Of a DNA stretch of 64,000 nt, positions 48,244-60,333 are shown in pieces. Every line of letters starts with the position of its first letter. The first letter of the stretch is position 1. This stretch comes from Zelopaecilomyces penicillatus (lineage: Eukaryota; Ascomycota; Sordariomycetes; Hypocreales; Pseudodiploosporaceae), in assembly GCA_005765155.1 (NCBI GenBank), contig VCCP01000008.1, positions 372,001 to 436,000 of the forward strand. Direction: 5' to 3'. The notes beneath the pieces are model-generated. The model ran no database searches and was not told the origin of the DNA. It saw only the letters and a program-made list of their open reading frames with translations. The position numbers and the translations under genes are program-made.

Positions 48244-50002
48244 TTAGACAATTTCAAAGTTCTCGGCTGTGGACTTGATATCTTTTGAGAATGTCACCTC
48301 TTCATTCTCGTCGATCAATGTTACTGATTTGACCTAATATCAAGTTAGCAGTTGCTGCAGAAACGCCTACAGAGTGACACTTACATCGACATCAATATAA
48401 GGCGATGTCTTGCTGAATCTGACCGTCATTGGGAAGAAATCATTCTCATCATTAGTCTCGGCCTCAAACTCAAAGGAACCATTGGGGTTCTCGTCGTCAA
48501 CCGCGCCGATATTCCACTCCAACATATCCCCAGATACTTCATAAGCAGCATCAAAGCTAGACACAACAGGCTCGCTACCTTGATAAGGAATGACAATGCT
48601 GACGTCTCTCAAAGCATCTCCTCCAGTTAGTTCGTGTTCCACCGTAACGTTGTACTTGTCTGAGTCCTTGTTGATCCAGACAGTGAAGGTGATAGGGCAG
48701 GCGTTGGCATCGTCAACCTTTGGTGAAGCTCTCCATCGCAATACACCAACCGAATTGTTGACTGGGAACCCACGCGCAGCATTGCTCATCTGAATAGTCT
48801 TTGAGCTATTAAAAAGGTTCCGGTCCACGTTCGGGTGAGTACGGAACTGAACACCGTGCGATGCCGTAGCTTGGAGCGCGAGCTTGACCTTGGTCAAGCT
48901 GGGGTCGGAGATTCGTAGTTGTAGGTCTCCTGTGACGGCCAAAGAGTTTACAGCGCCCTCCCTCGATAGCTTGGCACTGATAGATTCGGAAACAACCAGG
49001 TGAATGGCATCCCGGTCTAGAGTGGTGGAGGCACGCGGTTCGGCAGACTCCGCGGTTGCAGCTGGTGTCGGAGCTACCAAAGGCGTGTCATCAACCTCGC
49101 CTCCCATATCGCCACGGACTCGCTCAAACATGTCTGTAGTCTTAGACTTCTTGCCCAACTGCATACCCTTTCCTTTGAGTGCTGATGGTCTGGCTAAATG
49201 TTAGCACACGGGATTACGTATTGGGCCGAACATACGCACTTATTAAAAGTCTTGTTCTTTTCAGCCTCATATGAGTCGTATGAGTCGGTAGCGTTCGACC
49301 GAGCAGGTGGGGTATAAGTTTGATAGGCTGGTGTTCGGGGAATGTTGGCCCGGCCAGTCCTGGCTGACTCCTTGCGTTGCATCTCGAGTTGCTTAGCCTT
49401 GCGTTTCCGTTCCTCGGTAGCCTCCAATTCTTTGTTCTACGGGTGGAAAATTAGTATGCGCCCTGCCCTGCCAGAACAGCTGCTCAACGTGATTGATGCT
49501 TACCCGGGCAATGATTTCCTGGATGCGCTCCTCGTGACTTTCCATGTCAAGGAAGGTCTTGATCTGGCTGATAGTCAGATTTTCCCGATATCCCAGAGTA
49601 ACCAGTTCATCGAATGCGCTGAGCAATTCGTATGCATTGCGGACAATCTCTCTCTCATCCAAGCTCTTGCAGGTGCTGGTGACAACCTGGGCAAACAGAT
49701 GCAGCGAATCAATGTCCTGGAGAATATTGGATTGACGGTTGGTAATGAGCACCATGTAAAGCTCGTCCAAGGGCTGGTAGACAAATCGAACATTGTCCTG
49801 CTCAACGGTCGTATGCTGCGTGCCGCTATCGGCAAGGCGGGGGAATGAAGCGAGGAGGGCCTCTATACGCGATCGTGGCATCTCTCGAAACTGTCTCGAG
49901 AGGACAGCTTTCCCCCCACGGGTACAGATCGAAGCCGCAAGGACAACCTGGCGCAAGTCAGTGAGAAGCAATGGACTGCAGGGCCGAAGGCATGCAAACC
50001 AT
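48244..50002 (-). CDS. RET2: Coatomer subunit delta (COPI coat)
   Basis: Five exons (50002-50000, 49947-49504, 49436-49240, 49189-48385, 48333-48244) join in frame to 512 aa, the usual length for delta-COP. The product starts MVVLAASICTRGGK and continues with the longin-like N-terminal domain (to about residue 140), a charged linker with a coiled-coil-like KELEATEERKRK stretch, the conserved GKGMQLGKK segment, and a mu-homology domain from about residue 260 to the end. It is a subunit of the COPI coat, which drives retrograde Golgi-to-ER vesicle traffic and is essential. The first exon would be the ATG alone, followed by an intron with a rare GTTTGC donor and a good CTGAC branch site. That first exon is the least certain part. 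The gene symbol follows the yeast orthologue. It is unrelated to the cluster. Confidence 0.93.
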
Positions 50003-50778
50003 CGTGGCGGAGTGGCTATTCGTGGTTTATAGGATAGGTGTTGTGAGGCCCAGCGTTGACGTTGACGTTGGCGGGATGTCTGAAGACTGATCAATGGGCT
50101 TCAGGAGCTGGAATATCGTATCGGCCACATGTTGCTGTGCGAGGTGGGGCCATAGCCGCTCCTCAGTGGACTGGGAGTCGCTCAGTTGGTGGGCAGACAG
50201 TGATCAACCAGAATCAGACCTGTAGGCTGTCACTTTCAGTGGCACAGGCACTGAGGCGAAACACCGTCCCAGTTTAGACCGCTTTCGGTAAGCGCGATTT
50301 CTTGCCCATACCTCTGGATCCGAAACTAGGCAACGCATTCCATAACCTCGAAAACATCCTTTGATCAACAGAGCTTCTCAACATCAAAAGTCATCATCGT
50401 GCTTTTTTTATTCTGTCAAACTTCTTTTCACACCACCTGCTGCATGATAACCTACACGAAAGACGCGTCTTACATCAGAATCAATGCGGCATATGCTCCA
50501 CGTTCGCCTACTCTTCCGCAAACATCCAGTACAAAACTGGGCGTAGCCTTTGCCTGAGCATCGACCTGTCTGCACCATCTTTCGATCGAATCAAATTTTT
50601 ATTTGAAGCTTCTGCACTTGGTTCCTGTGCTTCTCTAGGCCCTTTCCGGCTCTGGGGACACGGTCCTGCCAACAGACTGCCCATCACAACTGAACGAGGC
50701 ACGCGACTGCCTACAGCCAACACCTACGATCAAACCACGACATAACGCCCGCATCTAACTCCGCGTACACAAACAGCC
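50003..50778. promoter_or_regulatory. Divergent promoter region
   Basis: About 780 bp lie between the divergent coatomer delta and acidic-protein genes. The right half is rich in pyrimidines (50430-50640), as in many fungal housekeeping leaders. I recognise no specific binding site and no gene. Confidence 0.45.
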
Positions 50779-53262
50779 ATGGCAGATGTTGAAATGGAAA
50801 TAGACGTGGCGCCTCATTCCGGTTTTGATGACCAAGTTGATGAGGATCTGATCGATTACGAGAGCGATACAGCTGAACGATCTCATGAGCAGACTTCGTG
50901 GCCATCCCATGAGGATGATTTGGAGAGCATGGCTGTGGATTTGCGACCGGAGCAATCTGCGGGCTTGGAAGTTAGCCTGCATAATGACCAGGCCCAGACT
51001 GGCACAATCCAAAATGAAAACGCGAGTACCTCTCAGAATGATGCGACACAAGTCAACTTGCTCGAGGATGCTGTTGCGTCAGATACAAGCAAACTAGTTG
51101 AACAACAATCGACGCTTCTCTCCCATACCGATGAGCCTCACCATGAAGAAACCGATGTGTTTGAACTAGAACATCAAGGTCAACATGATGACATAGAGGA
51201 GCCCCCATTAGTCGCCGAGTCCAATGACGCAGACGATGAAATTGATTACGAACTTGGTGACAATCCCGAAGACGACAACAACACATTTGCAGAGCCCGAG
51301 CTGGCTATAAATGGTGTTGGAGAATCGAATCCTCAAGATGATATGCTGCTAGAAGCTAGAGTAGATACTTCTACAGCTGAGCAAATCAGCATATCTCTAC
51401 CGACATCCCCAAAGGCAACGCTGGCAAACGTCCCGGTCGAAGAAGAGCAAGATGAGATCACATGGGAACAAGAGGAGGGAGATGGAAGCGGCGAAAATGA
51501 AGCAGGTCACAATGAAGGACACAATGCCAGTGAAATTATCGCCACAGATGAAGCTGTTCATAACAGCTCTGAGCAACGAATTCTAGAAGCGGAGATTAAC
51601 GAACAGCATGAGATTTTAGAGCCCGGAGACAGGAAACACTCTGAAGACAGTGGCCTTCAACACCATGTTCCAGCTACTATCGACGGGAAAGATGGCACTG
51701 CCGTCACCAGCTCATATGAATCTGATTCAGGGCCCGACAATACCTCCAATTCAGAAGAAGTTGATTTCCCTGCAATCACTGTGCAGTACAGAGGTGACGA
51801 GTTCCCTTGTTTCTCTCTCAAAACATCAGAGGGGTTCTTTTCCGACACCTCCATCCTGGATGATAGCGTGGGGTCACTGCTGGCCGGATTTCGTTCTGAA
51901 CTTGTGAATGAGATTCCTCCTGAAGAGGAGCTTGTCTTCCAGATCGATGAGCTCGGTCTCGAATTCGCAGAGGTGAGCAGTATACCCCAATGTGCTATGC
52001 GTAATCGTAAAGACTTTTACTAACTCGGTTTAAGTCGAATCTGCGAGACTCCCTCTCTAGCATTACACTGCGTCAGATCATTGAAATCTTTGATCTGCTA
52101 GTCAAGAATCAGGACCCAGACAATTCTCGCACACTCTACACATATCTTTTTACTAGGCCCAATACAAGTAAGCGTTTCGACTATTTGGTCGAAAGTGCTG
52201 CTGCTGGCAAAGGACTGGATGAAATCATCCACCTCTTCCAGTCGCCCATGCCTCAGAATACTGCTATTATAGAGGCCAGCAATGAAGGCCTCCAAATTGA
52301 CGAAAACGCTGATAGTCCCCTAAGTGCTACCTACGATGACGATCACGTCAGTGGCATCGGGCAACTTTTTCAAAACCCAAGCAACGGCGCAGATGAAGAT
52401 GAACACGACAAGTCCAGCGTGATCGATCAACATGAAGAGGCACAAATCACTTATCAAAACGATGAAGTCAATGATGTCGATGATGGGGGCTATGCCGACA
52501 CTGTTGACAACAATGGTGATCAAAATGTCAATGATGGTCTTGGTGACAGTGTTGAGGACGCTGAAAACGACGACGTTGAGCTTATGATGGATGAGATTGA
52601 GCATGAGGCTGTTGAAATACCTGGCGCGGACGTGCCAGTAGAATTGGACTATCAATTGGAAAATGAGGAACTAGACTCACCTATCAATGTTGATGAATCA
52701 AATGGTAAGCGCTCACACATCTCAGCAGTGAAGCCATACGGTTCTCCATGATTACATTCGGCAGCATTCAACTATCTCTTGACTGAAACTAACAGGGCTT
52801 TTTCTAGAGCAATTTGAAAACGACCTTAACCCTTTACCTAATCAACATCATGACGAAGGGGTGCCAGATGCAGCAGACGAAGCTGCACACGAGGAAGCTC
52901 CGGTGCCATTTGAGGCCCCAGTTGAGGACATCAGAGAAGTTGAGGCGACAAATACGGACGCACCGATTACGGTAACTGAAGATGCTGAGGTGTCAAGTGA
53001 TTCTGCTTACGTTGAACTCAACAACAACGTTACAACAGAAGAAATAATCAACAACAATGATGACTTTGTTGAGATCGATTGGCAAGACGAGCCAGTCTCT
53101 GCCAGTGGTAACGAAATGGATGCACCATCTGCCATTTCTAAGCGCACCCGGACCGACGAGGAGCCAAGTGTGGGTGACGAGAAAGGTATGTTGAACAACT
53201 GGAAATGTCACGGGCAATGCTAACTTGATGATTCTGCAGATGCCAAACGTCGTCGATCTTGA
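50779..53262 (+). CDS. Conserved acidic fungal protein of unknown function
   Basis: Four exons (50779-51972, 52035-52704, 52796-53185, 53240-53262) join in frame to 758 aa. The N-terminal 300 residues are strongly acidic and low in complexity, with repeated short motifs such as LIDYESD, EIDYELGD and EITWEQEE, and a matching EIDWQDEP near the C-terminus. A more ordered core from about residue 330 to 460 reads ITVQYRGDEFPCFSLKTSEG, then FQIDELGLEFAE, and across the first intron SLSSITLRQIIEIFDLLVK. The chain ends with DAKRRRS, a possible nuclear localisation signal. I do not recognise a named family and assign no function. An acidic nuclear or chromatin-associated role would be a guess. It is divergent from the coatomer gene. 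Confidence 0.8.
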
Positions 53263-54216
53263 AATGTGCTTGCCAAGCTAACCCGTCCCAAACCATACTT
53301 GCACTCACTCCATTGGCATTTTTACGTTTCCCAATCAGTCAGAATGTTCTCGCGCGTCAAGTTCGAGTAATACTAATTTAACAATACCCGCAGCTACAGC
53401 AAATAAGCTCTGACAATTACACTTGTCGGGCAGTGATAACGTGCCTTCATCCGGCATATCGCGGGTGGATATCAAGGTAGGTATACATGATTTCTACTAA
53501 CACATAGGGTTTTGATTCTTTCCTGTTCTTTTTTTGGTCGCCGATGCTCCTGTTCTTGGGCTTTTATCCTGCATACAGAGGATTACATGTGCGTTTCATT
53601 TAATATCTTGATCATCGATACCCCTTTTGCGCACGATGGCAGCTCCGACTTGGCTAGGAGTGGACGTGACGCATGTCCCTTGGGAGAATCGGACAATCAG
53701 CGACTTCGCAGGACATAAACGGGGCGATGGAAAATAAATGGCGTTTGGAGCAATAAAGGTTGCTGGAATAAAAGGTGAAGTATGTCTAGTTCTGGCTGTA
53801 GTAAACATTATGTCCTGCGAACGCTTATTGATATCAATGAGACAATCCAATCACTTTGGAGCTTCCATATGAGGCTTTTCAAGTATTTTTTTTTTCTATT
53901 CAGTTTGACAATGGAAATAATCAACAAATTCACTGTTCAGTCGTTATCATTTTCTTTGCGTTGTAATTTGAACCACTTGGAGTGCATAAAAGTCATTCAA
54001 GCTTACGTGCAAAATGTATGATATGGTAGGTTCTGCTTGGCGTGGCATTAAATATAGAGTCTTTTGTATGTTTTTGATCACATAACCGTGAATCGTGTTG
54101 GTTCTAGCAAATCCCAAGATAGGTTGTTTCGTCGTCTGGATCAGCAGTTGCATTGCAGCTATAAGTTGATTTTTGCTTACCGTCAAATATCCGATCCTCT
54201 GAGATTAACATAAGAA
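53263..54216. other. Intergenic, no protein gene seen
   Basis: About 950 bp between the acidic-protein gene and tRNA-Glu. Small frames (53512-53718, 53596-53850 minus, 53782-54021) show no motif. No repeat was recognised. Confidence 0.45.
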
Positions 54217-54288
54217 TCCGACGTGGTGTAGTGGCTAGCATACCGCGCTTTCACCGCGGCGATCCGGGTTCGACTCCCGGCGCCGGAA
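54217..54288 (+). tRNA. tRNA-Glu (anticodon TTC)
   Basis: A 72-nt cloverleaf can be drawn. It has an acceptor TCCGACG opposite CGCCGGA, a D arm in GTGTAGTGGCTAGCA containing the A box, an anticodon stem CCGCG/CGCGG with loop CTTTCAC giving anticodon TTC, a T arm CCGGG-TTCGACT-CCCGG containing the B box, and discriminator A at 54288. There is no intron. The fifth acceptor pair is A-C rather than a Watson-Crick pair. The anticodon reads GAA and, by wobble, GAG glutamate codons. Confidence 0.95.
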
Positions 54289-56661
54289 TTCAATTTTTGC
54301 CTTTTTTCATTTGTATGAAATCATGTGTATGCGATATTTATTATTACTTCTCGTTCTTTTTCTTTCTCCATCATTGATCCTATTAGTATGTCTATGTGCT
54401 TTTGCACAGGTTATCCAAACGCAAAAGTGCCGTGTCTCAGCCAATGTTCCTCTCACTAACAGCTTGCCCACCTGAAATTTCCATGACTAGCTACACATCA
54501 CGTGCAAATAGAAAAACCAGGGTCACCTTAGTGGAGAAATAGAGTGTTCAGGACCCACTTGTTCCAGGGGTAAGGTCCAATTTTGCTAGCACACCAAAAC
54601 GTGACGCATCGCACCCCCTTGAACCCCAGTGTGCATTTGGTTCTCCCTTATCTCACACACGCCTGCATTGGGGGGGATTGAGATATAGAGGTACGAACGT
54701 TTCGTTTCATCTCCATCGTCGCGACCCGCACCCATCAAGAGGGTCAAACAGTTTGAGATGTGTAAGGAAATTTTGAGTGCTGATCAGAGTACAATGAACG
54801 GACATGGTCCTCCCTTTCTTCGAAATTTTAGCCTGCTCCTTCTCTCCCCCTTTGAACAAGGGATATGGATGGTGGGAACAGAGAGACGAAAAAATCTGGG
54901 AAGGGGGGCGATCCTCGGTCCAGTGAATGAATGCCTACTCCTAGGTAACTTACGTACCGTGCCGTAGTTGCGGCCTTAGCCAGGCTGAGAAGACTTCGCG
55001 GAGAAAAGAAGAAAATATGCTGCACGTAAGAAATAAACAATTCTTCTTTTCTAAGTACCCTCAAGTCACATGGACATCTTTACTTCAATGGCTTGTTTCG
55101 TATTTGCACACGCAATGGAAAAGTAGTTTGCTGAACCGTGTAGTCGTAATTACCGTAGGAGAAGCGCGGCCTTGGCTGCAGTTTAAGCATTTTCAGCCAG
55201 AGTGCGAAACTAGGTAACAACTAGCACCTCTGGAATATTGGACACCTGAATGCTACACCGTATTGGTCAACCACTTGGAAGTTGCCACCGTATACGAAGT
55301 ATTGTCCGAGCATTTCCAAGTGCCACGCCATCACCTTTGATTCTTGAGTAAAGTGCTACAGGCCTGATGGCAACTGTGGAAAGAAACGTTTCGAAGCAAG
55401 ATAAGCATAGGTCGCGGGCAACTTAGGTTTATATCCCGAGGTAAAATCATTTGGAACTGGAGGTGATGGGACGATGGTACCAATGGGCCAATTCAGGATA
55501 CGAGCAGCAGTTGTTTGGCTGGATTTACGAGAGGATAGTTACTTCGTACTCGAAACTTCTACAGGCAGGGGTGGGGCGACGCGAGTTTACAAGCTGCAGC
55601 ACGCAAAACCGCTCTAACAGGCACCCTACTGTTACCTCCTACAGCTAGGGTAGCCTCAGGTGGGTAAGGAATGGACGGGAGTCTGGGTGAAGGGCTGGGA
55701 CATCACACGAGTGACAGCGCAGTGGATGGCCGGGGGGGGCTGGGGCCTGTGATGTCTGTTTCCAGGGCCTTTGGGGGCCTCCGTGAACGGGCCTATCCAC
55801 CAAACCCCATTGATCGTCGGCTCCATCCAATTCGTACCAGACACCCACCTACCTTAGTGTACCTGAAAATAGGTACCGCCTTGCACCTATGGTTAGCCGC
55901 TACGGCCTCTGAATACAGTGTCCACCTGCCTGCCCACAAGCGCCGCTCCAAGCCGACCACTCACCAGACGGGACACGCATCCAAATTCCATCCACTCCAT
56001 CCACTTCCCACCACACAGCGAGGCGCCACCACCAGACCAGCTTTGCCCATTCCGCCAGCCCAAGCCCGATTCTCACCCTCAACCGACAAACGACCGACGA
56101 CTTTGCGACCGCCCTCTTTTCGGCCACCCCAATCCTGGAATCTGGCCTCTGGGTTGTGCATGCAGTTCAAGGCTCCTTCTTTTTGACTTCAGTGGCGGTG
56201 CCTCTCCAGCGAAAGGAAGACTTGACGACAATCTGTACGACGAGGGCAGCAAACTCATCCACGACGACCAGCCACGACGACGAACGACAGACGAAACAAC
56301 GACGGGCTATCTTCGCCTAACTGCCACGCATCTTCGCCTCCTCCTCGAGCCACGCTCAGCGACACCACCACGAGATCTAGAGTCCTTTTCTCCTCTATCC
56401 GTGCCTCCCCTTGATGTGCCCTTTTTGAGCACGGATTTTGCGTTGTGCGCCAATTCTGGCTTCGCGCTTCCAACACCTCAGCTCCAAGCTCTGGTTTAGC
56501 TTGTTGCGACCTTCTCCCGTTCGCTATTAGGTTTCAATTTTTGCGTTGCGCAACACTTTATTCGCCCACTTTTTCCTCAACCTTAACTTCTTTTCGCCAA
56601 TATAAAGACTGTCTTTTCGACGCGATTGTGGTTTTTTTCATAGCATCTCACAACAGCCATC
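54289..56661. other. Long upstream region of the NIPA-like gene
   Basis: About 2.4 kb. The part after about 55,900 is rich in C and A on the plus strand and likely forms the promoter and a long 5' leader of the transporter. Overlapping open frames at 55671-56186 and 55918-56499 are Pro/Arg/Thr-rich with no motif, which I take as composition artefacts. A T-run follows the tRNA at about 54294-54306, consistent with RNA polymerase III termination. No other feature was recognised. Confidence 0.45.
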
Positions 56662-58331
56662 ATGATTGAGGATAAGTAGGTCCACGCCAGACATGTTTTA
56701 ATCGAGTTTCCAACAGCTCTTGTCAGATGCGAACGCTGCGTAGTAAGCACAGTTTACTGACTGCGTTGCGCTTTTTAGATATGTTGGTTTGGCATTGGCC
56801 ATGTCGTCTGCGTTGGCTATCGGTATGCCTGTTTCCCCCAGCCTCCTCCTGGTTTAACATCGCAGCAGTACTAATACTCCCATGATAGGCACAAGTTTTG
56901 TTATCACGAAAAAGGTTCGCAGATCCCGAGTACCCATATAGAAACTCCCGCGTTTTCGACAGATCTCGATCAGCATTAGGCGCTCCAGGGCTGCCTTTCA
57001 ATTCGCGCTATGGACTTACGTACTGACCTACGCCAATAGGGGTTAATACAAGCTGAAGAGAAGCACGGCTTCGAAGGCGATGGATATGTATATCTGAAAA
57101 GCCCGCTATGGTGGGCTGGTATCGCAACTCGTGAGTTTTGCGCCATGGTCCTAACGTAACCTCTGCTGACATTCGCCTGTAGTCGGTGCTGGAGAAATCT
57201 GCAACTTCGCCGCATACGCCTTCGCACCCGCAATCTTGGTCACTCCCTTGGGCGCTCTTAGTGTTCTCATCGGCGCGGTGCTAGGTTCATATTTTCTGCA
57301 AGAAGAGCTTGGTACGCTGGGCAAGTTGGGTAGCGCCATCTGTCTGATTGGTGCTGTAGTGATCGTTCTCCATGCTCCTCCGGATGAGGAGATTGAAACG
57401 ATTGATCAAATTCTTCACTATGCCATTCAGCCAGGTAAAAGCCGTAATTATTCACTCGAACATAGACTTTGAACTAACGTGCTGTTCTAGGTTTCCTCAT
57501 CTATGCCATGGCTGTCGTCGGCTTTGCACTCTTCATGATATACCGGATTGCGCCGGTTTATGGCAAGAGCAACGCCCTCATTTATCTCTCCATTTGCTCT
57601 ACTGTTGGCTCAATCTCGGTCATGTCTGTCAAAGCATTCGGAATCGCGCTGAAGCTCACCATTGCGGGCCATAACCAGTTTTCCCATCCATCGACCTATG
57701 TCTTTATGATTTTGACCGGCGTCTGCATCATAACCCAGATGAACTACTTCAACAAGGCATTGGCATCATTCCCCACTAATATGTGCGTACTGTGATACTC
57801 CTACCTGTGTGCCAATTTATCTTGTTCAGAGACTGACATGATGAAAATAGCGTGAACCCACTCTACTACGTCACATTCACCACAGCCACTCTGTGCGCTT
57901 CCTTCATCCTCTTCAGCGGTTTCAATACGACTGATCCTGTTAACACGCTTTCTCTGATTTGCGGTTTCCTCATCACGTTTACTGGAGTATATCTGCTCAA
58001 TCTTTCACGGGGTGACCCCAACGGTCAAAAGCTCTCCTCAGGGCGAGGCGGCTTCGATTCGACGGGAACTGACATGGTTTCCGGCTTCCAGACTCGTCGG
58101 AGCATGCAATCTCGGAGAAGCGGAGATCCCTCAAGACATAGCCTTAGCAGCCATCATGGAGACAGGCAAGGACTAATCCGAGCGTATGACGAGGAAGAGG
58201 CCGCGGGTTTCGGTCTCACAGATCTTGCAGAGAGCGATGACGGCATTCGCCGTTCCAACGGAGCCGCCAATGGCAAAGAGCATTACAATAACGACATTGA
58301 GCTTGAATCACGACACTCGGGCAGCAGATAA
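56662..58331 (+). CDS. NIPA-like magnesium transporter
   Basis: Seven exons (56662-56675, 56779-56822, 56889-56914, 57040-57130, 57183-57434, 57491-57782, 57851-58331) join in frame to 399 aa. The start MIEDKYVGLALAMSSALAIG and the segments LWWAGIATLGAGEICNFAAY, TPLGALSVLIGAVLGSYFL and QMNYFNKALASFPTNIVNPLYYV are characteristic of the NIPA/DMT family. About eight to nine hydrophobic segments can be counted, followed by a hydrophilic, Ser/Arg-rich cytosolic tail of roughly 100 residues. Known family members transport Mg2+ across plasma or endosomal membranes. The tiny 14-nt first exon is supported by phase closure with exon 2. It is a housekeeping gene, with no apparent relation to the cluster. 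Confidence 0.92.
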
Positions 58332-59293
58332 TGATTGTCTTGGAGCATATCAACATGTTGTCGCTTAAAACCAATGTTTGCACCACGAAAAGGTCATACG
58401 CACACACGTTCCTCTTGCAGCACTTTGTCTATGGAGCAAGAATGGTTCACTGTATATTTCGAATGTTTTCTGTTAAATGGTCATGGTAATGCTATGTTAA
58501 GTAAGATTCTGTTTTGCAAGACACGTCTCCCCAAGCATCTGGGTGCAAGTGCATCCAACATAAGGGCAATCAGAAAGACGGAACCTATGCAAGGGAGTAT
58601 GGGAGAATTGGCAGAGACAGGAGACGTGGGGCTGGCCGGGTTCTCATTTGTTTTTATATTATACCGATTCATTGGGCGTTTCAGTGGTGGATATACGGCT
58701 TGCCATGACTTGCACTGGAAAGCATGCCTCGTTGTACGATAACTTGGGCTGCATTGACGAAGAAGGAAGGGTAAAGATGGCTTCAATCAGAGAGGCGCCA
58801 GGGCGTCACGGCGGTTTGCCTGCAATGACGATATTATCCTAGCATGTTGGAGAAGCAATAGCTTTCTCTATCCTTTATTTGTTTATTTTTTGGATCTCGG
58901 CAAGACAGATGAAATACGTGAGGAAAGTTTACAGAAACACAAGGCCACTTGCTACTTGTCTATGCGTTAAATGTTTTTTTCTTGTCCCCAACTTTTACGG
59001 TTGAGAAACAAAGAGAAGTGTGATGTCGAATAATGCTACGAAATCTTTGTTGAGCGTGGGGCTGTGAAATGGATGCTTTGTTTGGCCATGATATCATCAG
59101 ATTCTTGGGTCTCACTTTTATATGGCATTTGTCTACCATTTACAAAACAAGACGAAACCTTTCCATGCCCTCACGCAGATGTAAATGATCAATTGACGCC
59201 TGAGTAGACCGCCATCCTTGGCTTTCCCGCTCGTCACCAACCACTTCTTTCTTCCTTCCTTTCCCCCATTTTCCGCCACAGCTATTCCGGCAT
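58332..59293. other. Convergent 3' intergenic region
   Basis: About 960 bp between the 3' ends of the transporter and uS3. The short frames present (for example 58335-58742) lack motifs. No gene or repeat was recognised. Confidence 0.5.
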
Positions 59294-60333
59294 TTACTGC
59301 TCGGCAGCGGGCTGGGCCTCCTCACCACCCTCCTGCTCGGCCACTCGGGCATCTTGGCTAGCCTGAGCCTGAGCAGCCTTGGCACCGTAGTCCTGGCTGA
59401 TAGGCTGGAGAACAGCCTGCTCCTCCTTGGGCTCGATGATGGTAACAGCATCGGGCAGAGACTTCTGGGGACCGGCCTTGCCCTCGGGGTCAGAGCCCCT
59501 CATGATCTTGACCTTGATACCCAAAACACCCTGTCGGAGCAGGACGTGACGAGTGGCACTGTCGATGAAGTCCTTAGCGGGCTGACCGGAGTGGATCATG
59601 AAGCCGTCGGTGAACTTCATGCTCTTGGCACGGGCAGCACGGAGCTTGCCAGAGACGACAACCTCGCAACCCTTGGCACCGCTCTCCATGATGAAACGGA
59701 GGACACCATAGCAGGCACGACGAACGGCCAGACCGTTGAGGAGCTTGTAACGGAGCGACTCGCACTGAGCGACGGCGGACAGACCACGGTTCTGGACCTT
59801 GGCGGCGTAGAGGGAGACGGAGTTTTCGGGGAACTTGAATCGCTTCTGGATGAGCGAGGTGAGCTCACGAATGCGGCGACCCTGCTCTCCGAGGACCTCC
59901 TGGGTGTGGGTGGCGCGGACGATGATGTCGGTAACGGTAGGAGTAACGCGGACCTCGACGCCGGAGTAACCTTCCTCAGCGAGTTCGCGCTGGAAGAACT
60001 CGTTGAGCTCGGCGTAGAAAACACCGTCGGCGACGAACTTTCTCCGCTTGGAGCTGTAGACAAATATTGCAGTTAGCAAAAAGGCATATTTCAGCAAACA
60101 AAAAAGAGGTCCAGTATTCTCCAATTCGTAGGATCCGTATGAAATCAATCATTTCAAGTAGCCCCTCTCATTCGTTCCGGTTGAACGAAAGAAAAGAAAC
60201 CACTTTCAGCCATGATGACGATGGCGCAAAAACTCTCCTCGGTAGGTCGATAGGTGACAAAGTTGCAGCAGCAAAGAATGACAGAGGGGACAGCGCAAAT
60301 TAACACTCACATCTGAGCACCAGGGTGGGCCAT
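59294..60333 (-). CDS. RPS3: 40S ribosomal protein S3 (uS3)
   Basis: Two exons (60333-60311 and 60053-59294) join in frame to 260 aa. The product begins MAHPGAQISKRRKFVADGVFY. It contains the KH domain of uS3 (VTPTVTDIIVRATHTQEVLG with GEQGRRIREL) and the C-terminal domain (GVLRFIMESGAKGCEVVVSG, ending in GVLGIKVKIMRGSDP). The Ala/Gln/Glu-rich tail makes it slightly longer than the roughly 240 residues of yeast. It sits at the mRNA entry site of the small ribosomal subunit. A first intron close to the start codon is typical of fungal ribosomal-protein genes. Codon use is strongly biased, as expected for high expression, and it creates a long open frame on the opposite strand that is not a gene. 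Confidence 0.97.

Noticed and set aside
55671..56499. Two overlapping open frames of 171 and 193 codons before the NIPA-like gene
   Set aside because: They overlap in different frames, are Pro/Arg/Thr-rich without motifs and lie in a C-rich leader; composition explains them.
59354..60076. A 240-codon open frame on the plus strand opposite uS3
   Set aside because: It is the exact antisense of a highly biased ribosomal-protein exon; its Leu/Asp/Glu/Gly-rich product is a codon-bias artefact.
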